Positions 44,673 through 56,817 of a DNA stretch of 64,000 bases are shown in pieces. A program made the translations under genes and the position numbers. The stretch is from Coffea arabica (Eukaryota > Streptophyta > Magnoliopsida > Gentianales > Rubiaceae). The notes beneath the pieces were generated by a model, which saw only the letters and a program-made list of their open reading frames with translations, was not told the DNA's origin and made no database searches. Numbering within the stretch: position 1 is the first letter of the stretch; every line of letters begins with the position of its first letter. The DNA is taken from contig NC_092322.1 of NCBI RefSeq assembly GCF_036785885.1, positions 14,778,466-14,842,465 of the forward strand, read 5' to 3'.

Positions 44673-47600
44673 ATGACGAAAACTTCAGGTTAGTCTGAAA
44701 ATTGTATTTTTTTTCCCTGGTTCCCATATTTAATTGTACATATGTGCTCATTACAACATTTTATAGCTGATCTTATAAGGCTCTCAATGATGATCCTTTT
44801 GCTCATAATTTTGAGCATTATATAGCTGCAGTTGTAATAGTCAATAAATGACTCTATATATATATTTTTTCAAATAACCACTTCTAATATTCAAGTACTG
44901 AGTCCTATTCATAAGCTTGAGTCCTAGTCATTGTAACATCAGCAAAGTCATACATAATATAAGTGGTATCTTCAAATTACATTATCTAAATCCATTATAG
45001 TTTGACTTTCTCAACAATATGTCATAGACCATTATAGGTAACACTTTATCATTCAAATTCCCCGAATTGGATTTTGTGTGGTGGAGATTGAAGATGGAAG
45101 AAATCTTGAAAATGTGATAAGCCATGCAGATGAACAATGTTATCATGGTCTGTTACATTGTAATATTTACAAGCATTGGTTTAGTGTATATATAGTGCCT
45201 TGTACAATAATACTAAACAATATTTTTAGACCCGAATCAGTGGATGAATCAAATGAGCTTTTAGTTTGCGGTTCAACCAGTTTAAGTGATTGAGTCAAAT
45301 ATACAGCTTTTTATTCATTTTAGAATTAGAAAATCTGAATAATCTATGAAAAAAATTTTCTAGTAACTAACTGGCTCAACCATGTAAGCTTTATCAGTTT
45401 TGACCAATTTGGATGGTTTTTGATGGGTTATTTATTTTTCATTGTACTCTAATATAAAATTGGAGAAAGTTTTATGGCCGGTTTCCCTTTTCAACCGGTC
45501 GAACCAGCCAAATGGATACCGTCTGGCACTGGCAATTTTTGAGTCCCAATCCGTTACGCTTTGAAGCCTTGCTCCCTCCACAGGCTGGCTGGTGAGACCA
45601 CAGGCTGGGTCCTCGTAAATGGTTACATTTTGAGCCATCAATATTGCTGCAACGGCGCCTTCACTATTAGTTTGATTTAGAGTCCAATGAGCAGTGGAAA
45701 GGACTATCAGTTAATCTCACAGCTCTTTCTGAATCAATTGGGAGAGCAAAAAAATGGCAATAGAAACTGCAGTATTCTCCAGACCTGCTGTGTTTCTTGA
45801 ATTCTCAATGTCCCAAATCTCCAAAATAAGGAAGAAATCTGATGGGATTTTAAGTTCATTAATCAGTTAAACAAGTTGAGGAGAAAAGCCTTTATGTCAT
45901 GAAGGATTTAGAAGGAAATTGATTACTGGTTGTGTTGTTTTAGCTTTAATTTCCTGCTTGCTTTCTGAATCCCAAGTTGTGGTAGCTAGGTAAGCTTCTC
46001 AATTAACTACTTTTTTATATTCTAAGCTGCTTTTTTGTGTTTTGTGATTACTTTTCTAACTTCCAACACATAATCATACCTTCTTTCCAAGATTGGTAAA
46101 TTTATAGTAGACCTTTTTTTGGAGTGTTTTCTTTCTCTGATAAAGAATTAGGCATTTTGAATGGTGCAACACTGATTAATATATTGGACAGCTACATTCA
46201 ACTTAGCTAATATTTTTCTCAATCTTTGACTCATCAATTGGATGAAAAAACTTAATCATACATCTATTGTAAAATGACATAACATTGTGCATGGAAACCT
46301 GTTTCCCTTGAAAGATCATATTTTTGAGCCCTTCTAATACAGCCTCTAAAATACTACCTACATTGTTCTGTAATTTGACGGACTTGAAGCTACAGGGATA
46401 AACGTGCTTGCTAGTTGCCTTTTGACTAATGTGGATGAACTTATTTATTCTCCATGTTCTTTTGTAACTTTCAGTAATAATGTTTAATTTGAACCTCTTT
46501 TTTATGTTTTGGATATTGGCATCCTTTAACGTGATGTATATAAGCAGGAGCTGATAGGATTAGTAGAGGTGCAATTGGAATCGTTCCTGAGGAGCTCACT
46601 GAGGATAACTATGAGGAATGGAAAAGATGCTTGAAATATTATTTGGTTGGTCATGGCCTTTGGGGTGTTGTTAGTGGAAAGGAGCAGGATCCTCTAAAAG
46701 AGAGTGAAGATAAGAAACAGGAACACGAGGAATGGCAGAAGAGGAATGCACTGGCCTTACATGCCATCCAACTTTCATGCGGAACACGCACATATGTTAA
46801 ATTCAAAGCAGCTCACAATTCTGCCCATGTTGCATGGAATCATTTGGCTGAAAAACTAAAGCCCCACAAACTACTCACAGCACATGACCTTGAAGATGAA
46901 AACAGCCATTGTGAAGATGAAGGTAACTCTCAATCATGTTGCTGATAAAATGTCTATGTTTGACATATAATTTAGAAGTTAACTGATGAGTTTTTCTCTC
47001 TTGGAAAAATTTAAGTGTTTTATGTGGTTCATTTGATGCCACGGGGCATTAGGAGCAAAAATTATTATTTAATAATTTCAGATTTTTGTCTGATTTTGCT
47101 CTTGGTCCATTCCTTTTCTTTTCTTTTGCCCTTTGAGCAACCAATTCCTGACCAGAGATTTTTGTGTACATTACTTCAAATAGAGCTCCAATTCATCTAT
47201 TCAAGCTCTGTTGCACCAAATAATGCTGGAGACTTGGGGGTTGGGAGTCCTAGCTAAATTGCCAAAAGAGGCCCTGCAGCATATCCTCCATAGCATGGAT
47301 TGTGTCATTTAATCATTGCTCAATATCCAATAACAATATTGTTTCAGTGCCTACTCTGAACCAAAGAGGGAAAATTATTCTCCAGCCTATGATAGTCATA
47401 AACTTGCTCCTAAAGAGTACATATTCCACGAATAGATTAGTAAAATGTCACCTTCATACCAAAAATTATTTCAAAGATTTTCTGATTTTGATCTTTACTT
47501 CCTCAATTTTTTATGCTCCTCATCAAAATTTCACGTGTGCCTTGTATGAGCCCATTGTTATATGTGACCATGTTAGAGATATTAAATGAAACAAATTCTA

Positions 47601-50600
47601 ATGTTTACAGGACAGAAAGAGTACCTTCATTATGAGCGATTGTACAAAGCAATCGAGAAAGGTCATTTTCATCTCACAAAACATCTCCTTGATCAAGAGC
47701 AACACGCTGTTAAGGCAATAGTTTCATCACATAATGAAACTGCACTTCACATTGCCATTCTGGGTGGACACATAAGAATTGCAAAGGAGTTATTGCACAG
47801 AATGGCACCAGAAGACTTGGAAGTTGTTAATGAATATGGATCCACAGCCCTGACTCTTGCTGCAATCAGTGGTGAAACAAGGTTGGCAAAGGCAATAGTG
47901 GAAAAAAATGACAGGCTACTTATCAAGGCAAATGACCGTGACGACGGGCAGCTTCCTGTCATTGAGGCTGCTTTGTATGGTCAAAAGCATATTGTTAAGT
48001 ATCTATACAGGGTAACACCAAAGGAGCATCTAAGTCCAGATAGGGGTGAAAATGGAGCTACATTGCTTAACTCGCTAATTACAGCAGAAGTATATGGTTA
48101 GATTATAGATATAAAAGGCAACATAGCAATCTGCAACACACACTTCTTCATTATATGTGCCTCTAACTCCTGCTTTTTAATTGTTACAGATGTTGCTGCA
48201 ATGCTGCTTCGACGGTATCCAAAACTTGGCGTCACCCCTGATCATAATGGTGACTACACTCTCAGGTTACTGGCTCACAAGCCATCTGCATTTCCTAGTG
48301 GAACCAAACTTTCTTTCTGGAAAAATTGGATCTATTCATGTGAGTGTCCTTTTTCCAGTTCTATTTTACTTTGATCACTGACTTGTATGTAATGAATCAA
48401 AATATTCTGCTCTCCAAATCAATAATAAGCCCAACAGTCTAAGAACAATGGCCATTCTACATTTTGTGGATTTTTATGATGTTTCAGTTATCATGTCAGT
48501 ATGCAATGTGGATTGTTTTTCAGTCCAAGTTGTCGGGCAAGATAAAATCTTCCACCAACAAGAATATTAAGTAGCCGTGATCAGTAAATGTGTACTAGTG
48601 TTAGGGAATGCTACTCATACCATCTATCTATGCCCCAGGTGTAATGGTACATTTTCAATGGGGGAGTACAACAGATTCTCATGAAGGTGAGGTAACAAAT
48701 GCTCAAAGAGCAAGCATGACTGAAGACCACAACATTGACATTCATGATCCTAGTGATGATGAGATGCCTAAGACAGGGAATCAAGGCCTCACTAGCTCTG
48801 GTATGTAAAATACCAAGTTTCTTTTCCAAAATTCCTTCTGTTGCACATTAAAGACTTCTACTTTTTTGTGGTGGGATCTCTCCTAACTTTTTCTCAATTT
48901 TTTAGCAGTAGTTTGATGACAACGTGTAATGCATTGGATTTTAATAGGTAAATAATCTGATATGTGGTGGACTATCTAGGATTGGAAGAAACCAGAGGAA
49001 AGTTCAAAAATTAAGAGGATTCAGCCCCACATTTTGGAACTTTTTGTAGTAAAGATAGAACATCGTTTCCTTTCAACGACGAGCAATGAGGAACTTTTCA
49101 ATTCATGTGTGCATTAACTATAAATGGTAAAATAATAAACTCAGCTGCTTCCATGTGAACTAAAATGAAGTGGCGCTTGACCCATTGGCCACCAGGTAGT
49201 GGGGCATTTGCCATCAGGTAATATCAGGGGGTTGAATATACCTTGCTAACAGTGTCTATCACAAGAGTTCTTAAGAACGTAATCTAGCTAGCATTAGCAT
49301 TGCTGCATTGGCATATGCTGAAGAATCTTAACCTAACTAGCTACAAGAATAATTCACGACTACACCATGAAAGAGGGGGTCAATTGACCTCCTGACTTGC
49401 ATACAGCTTTCCAAATCATTCACTACTGCTAATCTTAAAGGCAAGATAGTCAAATCTTGTTAGTATGTAAAGGACCCCAACATCAGGTTTTCCTAGGGGA
49501 TTGAAACTCAAGCCTATGTTCTGTTAGACAAGAGTGGATTGGTTAGGTCACCAACCTTTACTCCTCCTGAGGCAAGTTGGACTCCTAAGTGTAAAGATAG
49601 CTTATGAGAAGATCACCTACATAGGGATCCATGTAGATAGTGCAACAAGAGATGTAAACAACAAGGCAAAACATGTATAGGGATGGTAATGTTCATCCTC
49701 AGATCTTACCAAGTTCTGTGGACTTGTATCTGCACCACTCAAGATTCAACTCATGGAATCTTTATTAATTTTGCTCAGGCAATTGTACTGACAACCACTT
49801 AAAATCATCTCCAATCTACAGAGTTATCTAAATTCAGATATGTAGGATTATGTTAATTTACCATATATCAGAATGTGAGGTGCTTTCTCGTTTGTCTTAG
49901 TTACCTCAGCTTGTCTATAGGAAGAAGTGGATCTCTCTTCCATTTTTGACAACTTATACCACTGTATCCAGTTGGTTGCTGCCTCCTATCCTTACCATCT
50001 TGTTCTGAGCTTTACATCCTTTGTCTATTCCACTAGATATTATTCATATCATCTAATTCACAAGATTGTCCATCTAATTCTGTTCTTTTTAGTTTCAGTG
50101 TCAAGTGGTATTGTATTTTAAACCCCACTTTTTCTGCTCTGCTTAGCTTGCATGCATGCTTTAAGCAGGCACGCAAGTTTTCTATGCCTACTATTATTTA
50201 CTCGAGTACACCATTCATTTAGATATCATTATTCAGTTGTGCAACTAATACGCTGCTACAGTTCTTTTTTATTCCGTTGATCTATATCAGTAATTGGTTC
50301 CGTCTCATTTTATTCATCCTGTGCATATTTTTCTTGCAGTACTGAAGATTTTGCGTGGACTTGGTTGGCTCATATTAAGATGCCTCGGTTTGTTTCACGA
50401 ACTAACATTTTTTACTCAGGCAAACTATGATAATTTTCTAATGTTTTCTGTTGATTTCAGTCCCAGATATAAAACAAATACATGACAGGAAATTGATTCA
50501 TAAAGAAGCCATTCAACTGCTAACCTGCATCTTTAAGGAAATCCGGACATTGAGCAAGAAAGAACTTGAAAAGATGGACATTGATAAAATTTTGTATGAT

Positions 50601-51700
50601 GCGATTGAGCATGGAATCATTGAGTTCGTTGATGAAATTTTCAAATTTACGCCTGAAATCATATATAAAAAAGACAAAAGGGGCAGAACACTTTTTTCAC
50701 ATGCAATTGTGCTTCGCCAAGAGAAAATTTATAGCCTTATATACGCCTTGGGAAGAAGAAAGAGCATACTGGCACGTAGGCATGATTATTTCCAAAACAA
50801 TTTCTTACATCTAGCAGCCAAGCTGTCTCCACAGTCTCAACTTGACAGGGTTTCCGGAGCAGCTCTTCAAATGCAAAGGGAACTACAATGGTTTCAGGTT
50901 GCAATTTAATTTGTGGTCAATATCCTATTTTATCTTAGTCTGCCATGTTTTTGTGGTCGTTTGCTTTTGTTTTGATGTCTTATGGCACATGGATATAAAA
51001 GCTGGAACAATTCTTTATCTAATCGTACAGTCCTAGTGAGGCTTTGTCCCTGACATTATATATTCTGTAGGAGGTTGAGAGTATTGTACAACCAAAGATG
51101 AAAGAAGAAAAGAATGGTAGTAATAAAACACCTTCCGCCCTCTTTTCTGATGAGCATAAGGTTTTGGCCAAGGAAGGAGAGAGATGGATGAAAAATACAG
51201 CAGGATCAAGTATGATTGTGGGAACTCTCATTTCTGCAGTCATGTTTACAACTGCCTTCACAGTTCCAGGCGGTAATCATGGTACAACAGGGCTCCCTGT
51301 CATGCTAGAAACTCAACCAAAGGCATTCTTGTTTTTTATGGCATCAAATGCACTGGCGATGTTCACTTCTTCAACATCGATTCTGATGTTCTTGGGGATT
51401 CTCACTGCACGTTATGCAGAAGAAAATTTTCTCAAGTCCTTACCCACAAAGTTAATATTTGGAATCACATGCTTGTTCATCTCGATAGTCACCATGATGA
51501 CGTCATTTGGTACTGCTCTCTATCTGATGCTGATCAAACAAGTAGCTTGGATTGCCTATCCAATCATTGTTTTCTCTGTTATTCCAATAGCTCTTTACTC
51601 ATTGCTGCAATTCCCTCTTCTGGTTGAGATGATCAGTCGCACATACGGTTATGGCATCTTTGACAAACCTAGAAAGAAACTCTTCAGTTTTCATACCTGA
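44673..51700 (+). CDS. Ankyrin/PGG membrane protein with gag-like N-terminus, copy 3 (767 aa)
   Basis: Exons 44673-44688, 46548-46922, 47611-48096, 48190-48339, 48639-48800, 50340-50387, 50461-50897 and 51071-51700 (2304 nt) keep one open frame, and every junction is GT-AG. The gag-like N-terminus (EELTEDNYEEW, HGLWGVVSG, ALALHAIQLSCG, AWNHLAEKL) spans residues about 14-118. The ankyrins at 131-292 include ETALHIAILGGHIRIAKELL and GSTALTLAAISGETRLAKAI. The 413-558 region repeats an ankyrin-like pattern (GIIEFVDEIF, NNFLHLAAKLSP). The PGG domain and four hydrophobic segments fill 559-767. This copy keeps the short (73 bp) intron 6 lost from copy 2 and is the best template for the ancestral gene structure. 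Likely a membrane signalling protein; ligand or partner unknown. Confidence 0.9.
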
Positions 51701-54700
51701 GTTGCTGCCAGCATCTCTTCATTCTGTTTTATCATGACATTCTATATTCTGCTTGCGATGGATTGCTTGCCGATATTGTTTTACAAATAATCCTTATCTG
51801 TGATGTTTTGAGTAGATTTCACAGGTAACATTTATTTGTTTTGACTCATCTGTGATGTCTCCAGCTGGTGCTGGAATTCTACGGACTCCTTTGATTCTGA
51901 GGATTCCTTAAGCTATCAATAAAGCATGCCTACGGATTGTTTTACCTAAAGCTGATACTTTCATTTGCTCTACCAAGTTCTGTTATCCGATTTATAGTAT
52001 TATCAAATCAGCTAACATGTTGAATGTCTTAGTATCATTGTTGGTTGTTCTGTGAGGATAAACCATAAAAGTTAAATCAGATCCAAAGTTGTACAAAAAT
52101 GAAAAGGCTTTTTTTTTTTTTTTTTTATTCAAATGAAGATTTGGCTTGAAGATTGTCCGTAGGTCTCTCAGCATCTGCTTTATCACTCTTATCCTTGAGA
52201 AACCTAATGAATAGATGTCTTCAAAGTGTTTTAACTCAAATTAGTAATCTATTTATTTGCTTAATGAACACAAAATAAAAAGGGAAAAATCTTTAGCTAA
52301 ATAATTTTTACATAGTTATGAGTTATGTTAAGGTTGTCCTTTTCTAAATTCTCCACATTCTATTGGGAGGCCAGCTAAAGGAGGCAGGAACCTACTATTC
52401 TATACCCCGCTAGTTTTAATTCATGTTAAAACAGTTTAAAGAATTGCAGCTTTTGAAAAAGAGTACAAGATCATGTTAGTTATGGTTTTCCTTATGAACT
52501 GCCAGCTGATTTTCAAACAAATCTGTGCTATCCAACTTTGCTACACTGCCCAATTCCTTGGAGGAAAAGCTCAAGTTTATTAGTGGTTCATATAAATATG
52601 TTCTTCTCAATTATGTTCTCAGTAAACAGCAGAAGGCTCAACAGATGAACTTAACTTCTTCATTCTTTGTAGCTAATTGAATACTGACTCATTGTTTTTG
52701 TAAAACTTTTCTTCCATCTTAGCAGTAATATGTGATAAGTTGCAAAGCAGACTTTTGAAGTTCATGAACTTAACTCTTTTGGTTGGCCATGAATTTCTAC
52801 CAAGTATTTAGTTCGTGAATCTTATATCTGTCTTGGTTCTTGGTATTCCTAATTAAGATCAGGTGCAAAATCCAAACCCTTTAATTTAAAAAGTCATTAA
52901 TGTACTTCAAGTTTAAAATTACTATGGAAATGCATGAATTTAACTCTTCTTCTTCTCCTTTTCTTGGCAAATTAAAAGGACATCCACTGAGTCTCACTAG
53001 AACATATATAATGCTGGCATGATTTAGGGAAGCCCTTTTTAGGTTATGGCAATTCTGGCCTCCAACAATTTAATAGAAAATAAATAAAAGTGCTGGCTAA
53101 TTTTATGGTCATGCAGTTAGAATGGCAACTGTATTTGGCCTATATTGCTAAATTTAGTTGCACTTGCATGGATGATTTTTAGGTGAAGAACATGTTTTAT
53201 GTTTCTGGATAGATACTTTCTAGACCTTTTTCTTCCTACTTCTTTTTTTGACTTAAAAAATAAATAAGTGAAACGTCTTATCAATCAATCGAGTTACACT
53301 TCATTATTAAGTCAGTGTTCGTTTATCATTATTTGATCTACTAATATCTATACAATTCCTACCATTTTTCTTCGCTACTAAAGTTTTTGTCGGGTAAAAA
53401 TTTTAAAATGGAGCTAACAATTTTATCGATAATAATATATGCAATATAAAAGAAAATAGAAGTCTCCTTGTGAAAACACTCCTTGAGAAAAACACCAATA
53501 TTTGTTTTTGTTACTTGCTATTAAACTGAAAGCTGATGAATTTGAATACCAATATTTTTTTAATACATCTCTTCGAGATTTAACGCAATTTAGTTGTGAG
53601 TGAAACCAAAAATAAAACAGAACAAAATATAATAGTTTAAGAGTTAAACTTTCAGTCATGTATTAATCTTAGAAAGCAAGCAAGGTTTCTTTTTCTTTTC
53701 TTTTTTTTTTCCTTTCTGGGAAATACCAGCTGGTTTTAATTGATTGATCCCAAAACCTTACGTCCCAATTTTAATTCATGCGAATTTGAAACCAAAAAAA
53801 AATTAGATTTTTAGCAAAACATTTACCATAATGGTGATAAAATAAAGGAGTTATAATATTTGATTTGAAATTCTAATCATTTTACCAATACACGACAGCC
53901 TACAAAGGAAGCAAGGTTCGTCTTTCTCAAGACATTTTTATGAGAAAAGCAGAACAAATCACAACATGCAAATACATGGCAAGAACACTTTCCGAAGAAA
54001 ACAACACTACCATCAGGAATGCTATAATTATTAAAAAGTTAAAAAGATTTTGTTGAAAAGTCATCATCCTAAAAGACCATCAAATAAACAAAATGCTAGT
54101 TTCTTTAATGATAATAATGTGCTAAAAAGTTAGTTAACGACTTGAATGAACATCTAATATTTGATATAATGAATGTGCACCTAATAACATTAAATGCAAA
54201 TCACGTTTTTCTTTTATTTTTATGCAAACGATTGTTTTCATTGTTTAGTTACATTCCAAATAATCCTTGTTATGTTTATGTTATGGCATAGAATAAAAAA
54301 TTTAGTGCAATTAAATATGATGCTCTAATCGTATTTTTAAATGGCAATTCTTTGTGTCTATATTAGGTTTCTAAATTGTTTAATTTAATGGTGAGTAATT
54401 GTTGTTGCTACAACTAAGCCTTCTTTCCAATTGCTTATAATCAGCTAATTACATTTCAAGTTAAAAATTATTCTTGGGTATTCTTGTTTGGTTTTTAACC
54501 TTTGCATCAGCTTATTTTTAAGTGTATATATATATATATAAGGATGATCCAGCATCCTTGAAATGCTTGTAATAATTGCTCAATTTCTTCAAACTTTTAA
54601 TCTAAAGCATGCTTTAGTTATTGTAATTTCTTAATCAATTTGAAAAAAAAAAGGAAGGAAAACGGAAAATAAAACCTTAGAAATTGACCCTAAAATACAT

Positions 54701-54765
54701 CCACGAATCACTTCACCAGATAATATTTCCTAGTATGAAGTGCTACTCGATTACAAAGTTCTCAA
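51701..54765. other. Intergenic region after the ankyrin cluster
   Basis: No gene visible on either strand. 52025-52070 and 52690-52990 recur downstream of copy 2 and upstream of copy 2 respectively, marking the 3' part of the tandem unit. From about 53000 the sequence is unique in the window and AT-rich. Confidence 0.55.
51918..51923 (+). terminator. Candidate polyadenylation signal of ankyrin copy 3
   Basis: AATAAA in the context CTATCAATAAAGCATGCC, 218 bases after the stop codon. The same context recurs at 26104 in copy 1. Confidence 0.45.
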
Positions 54766-55183
54766 TAGGGGTGCAATCAAGTCAAACCGCTCGCAAGTAG
54801 TTTGTCGCGAGCGGCTTGGTCAAAAGTTTGGACCGAGCTCGAGCTCGAGCTATTCGTTACATTTAACGAGTCAAGTTCGGGCTCCAAAAATAAATACTCG
54901 AGTGCTCAACGAGTTTAATTGAGTTTTCATATTATATTTATATTATATATTCATATTATATTCATATTATATTCATATTATATATTTTGAGAAAAAATTA
55001 ATAGGTTTAGTTCAAAATTCGAGCTCGAACTCGAGTAGATCTGGTTTGATATTTAGTCGAGATCGAGTCCAAATTTATTTACTCGTTCGAGTTTGAGCTC
55101 AAGTTCGAATAATACTGATTGTGATCGAGTTCAAGGTCGAATATAGTGCTACTCGAGTTCGACTCGACTTGATAACACCCCTA
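54766..55183. mobile_element. hAT MITE, 418 bp
   Basis: The ends are TAGGGGTGCAATCAAGTC and CTTGATAACACCCCTA. The flanks gttctcaa (54758-54765) and gttcttaa (55184-55191) form an 8-bp duplication with one mismatch. Same family as 43675-44047 (AACCGCT and GAGCTCGAG-rich arms). Confidence 0.87.
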
Positions 55184-55371
55184 GTTCTTAAAAGAATGAG
55201 AAATTTTTTTTAGCTATTATGTACATTTGCGTACATTAAATAGTCTAAAAAGTACAGGTATAGGAGCTATTTTTCGAAACAACATGTTGACTAAGAATGA
55301 GAAGTAGACATATAATACTAATGCATATGTATGTAAATTTGCCTTATCATTATATGAGGGTTAATTACTCT

Positions 55372-55490
55372 TTTTTTTTTTTTTTTTTTATCCTTTCCAC
55401 CTGCAATTGCCAGGATTAGAATCCTAAAACTGGTAACACAGAAAACTCTAGGAGCCTTTTCCTAACCACTCTGGATCGATCCCAGTGGTA
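55372..55490 (-). mobile_element. Possible tRNA-derived SINE
   Basis: On the minus strand: a box A-like GAGTGGTTAGG, a box B-like GGATTCTAATCC about 40 bases on, and an A-run (the T-run at 55372-55399 on the plus strand). The flanks ttaattact and gtaattatt could be a target duplication. Short and only weakly supported. Confidence 0.4.
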
Positions 55491-55499
55491 ATAAAAAGT

Positions 55500-56640
55500 A
55501 ATTATTTAAATACCACTAAATGTGTATTAAACAAATAATCATAACACTGATTATGTGTAAGCACACACAATCTAGACATGGAAACTAGCGTGACAAGTAA
55601 TTATTTATATCAGCATTAGTTGGATGTTTCACTTTAGCATCACTGATTGGCTTGTATCCCACCCATGATAGAAACGATTTACTGCACATTAAGTACCTGC
55701 CTCTCATTATATTGGTCCCTTCACAATTTACCTCTTCCTTAATTTCCTTAATTGTTCTTGAATTATATTTATACCAAACTGAATTAGATTTGATGCTTAG
55801 AATATCAAATGTATAAATTGTTCCATCTACGCATATTTCATTTGAAAAAAGGTACACACCGACCAAATTCAAAATTCCCTATTACAATTTACAACTCTAT
55901 TGCATGAGTAGTTAAAGTGAGTGTCTGAAACATAAGAAAGGAATATATTTAACGTGCAAATTTTTAGATTTGGGAAAATAACTCTACTCACGAGCTGTTA
56001 AAAATTTGGAAAAAAAATATATACAATGATTAATCTTTTATACACTAACAGTGTATATACCGTCAATTTTGGATGACTGATAACTGTACAAAATTTGAAT
56101 TTGAAAATCAATTTTTACATATTTTTATATAACATTTGAAAATCTTTGTACATCGTTTTTAACGTCGCATATAGATTAAATGATACCGTAAAATTTATGC
56201 TTTAATAGTTTACAGCTATAATACGTATGAGCTGATTCAAATACCCCCAAACATATGATGCATTGATGTGCTTCGCAACAAATTCTGCCTCTTCGGACAC
56301 GTAAACCTTTCAAATTCATCTAACCACCCACCCCACTAAACTCCTCCAAATTGGACAAAACCCCCCAAAAATCCAACGAACCTTTCACCTAAACCCCTCT
56401 CTCCAAGCCGTCTACTCTACTCGCATTCTCTGCTGAGAAAAGCCTTCAAATCAGAAACGGCTATTCTTTGCTCAAATGAAAAGCAGCCGAATTTACGCCT
56501 TGCGCGCACGCCACACCCCCCTCTCCTTCTCGTCTCTTCTCCGTCACAGACAGCGTTACATTAGTAATTCCACTCTCCCTCCGCCACGTCATCTGTGTAA
56601 CGGACGCCTACCCCATTCCCGCGGGCCCCATCTCCATCTC
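55500..56640. other. Intergenic region upstream of the ATXR5-like gene
   Basis: No gene supported; the minus frame at 55585-55872 shows no known domain. 56030-56080 holds CACTAACAGTGTATATACCG, which resembles sequence in intron 5 of copies 1 and 2 (about 23190-23240 and 33420-33470), probably a dispersed repeat. 56310-56640 becomes CT-rich, as expected for a promoter and 5' UTR. Confidence 0.5.
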
Positions 56641-56650
56641 CAAACCTCCC

Positions 56651-56657
56651 TATATAG
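56651..56657 (+). promoter_or_regulatory. TATA box of the ATXR5-like gene
   Basis: TATATAG in CCCTATATAGCC, about 165 bases before the start codon, in a CT-rich plant-type core promoter. Confidence 0.6.
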
Positions 56658-56817
56658 CCTTCTCTTTTTTGCTCTTCTTTCTTACAACCTCAGACCAGAA
56701 CGAAAAAATTTTTTTAAAAGAAAAAACAAACACAAACATGAAATTTTGAGCTCATTTTCTTTTCCGAATTTAACCTCGTACAATTGATTAATTTACAATT
56801 TAGTCCTCCTAACCAAA

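Larger units (their letters stand above)
39530..45730. repeat. Segmental duplication, unit 3 upstream arm (partner 7809-14900)
   Basis: Collinear with 7809-14900 once inserts are removed. It lacks the Mutator-like element and the 2.7 kb hAT element of unit 1. It gains the local tandem duplication 40808-43188 and the hAT MITE 43675-44047. Confidence 0.85.

Noticed and set aside
55585-55872. 95-codon minus frame in intergenic sequence
   Set aside because: No domain found and no neighbouring gene structure; could be a decayed gene piece but unsupported.
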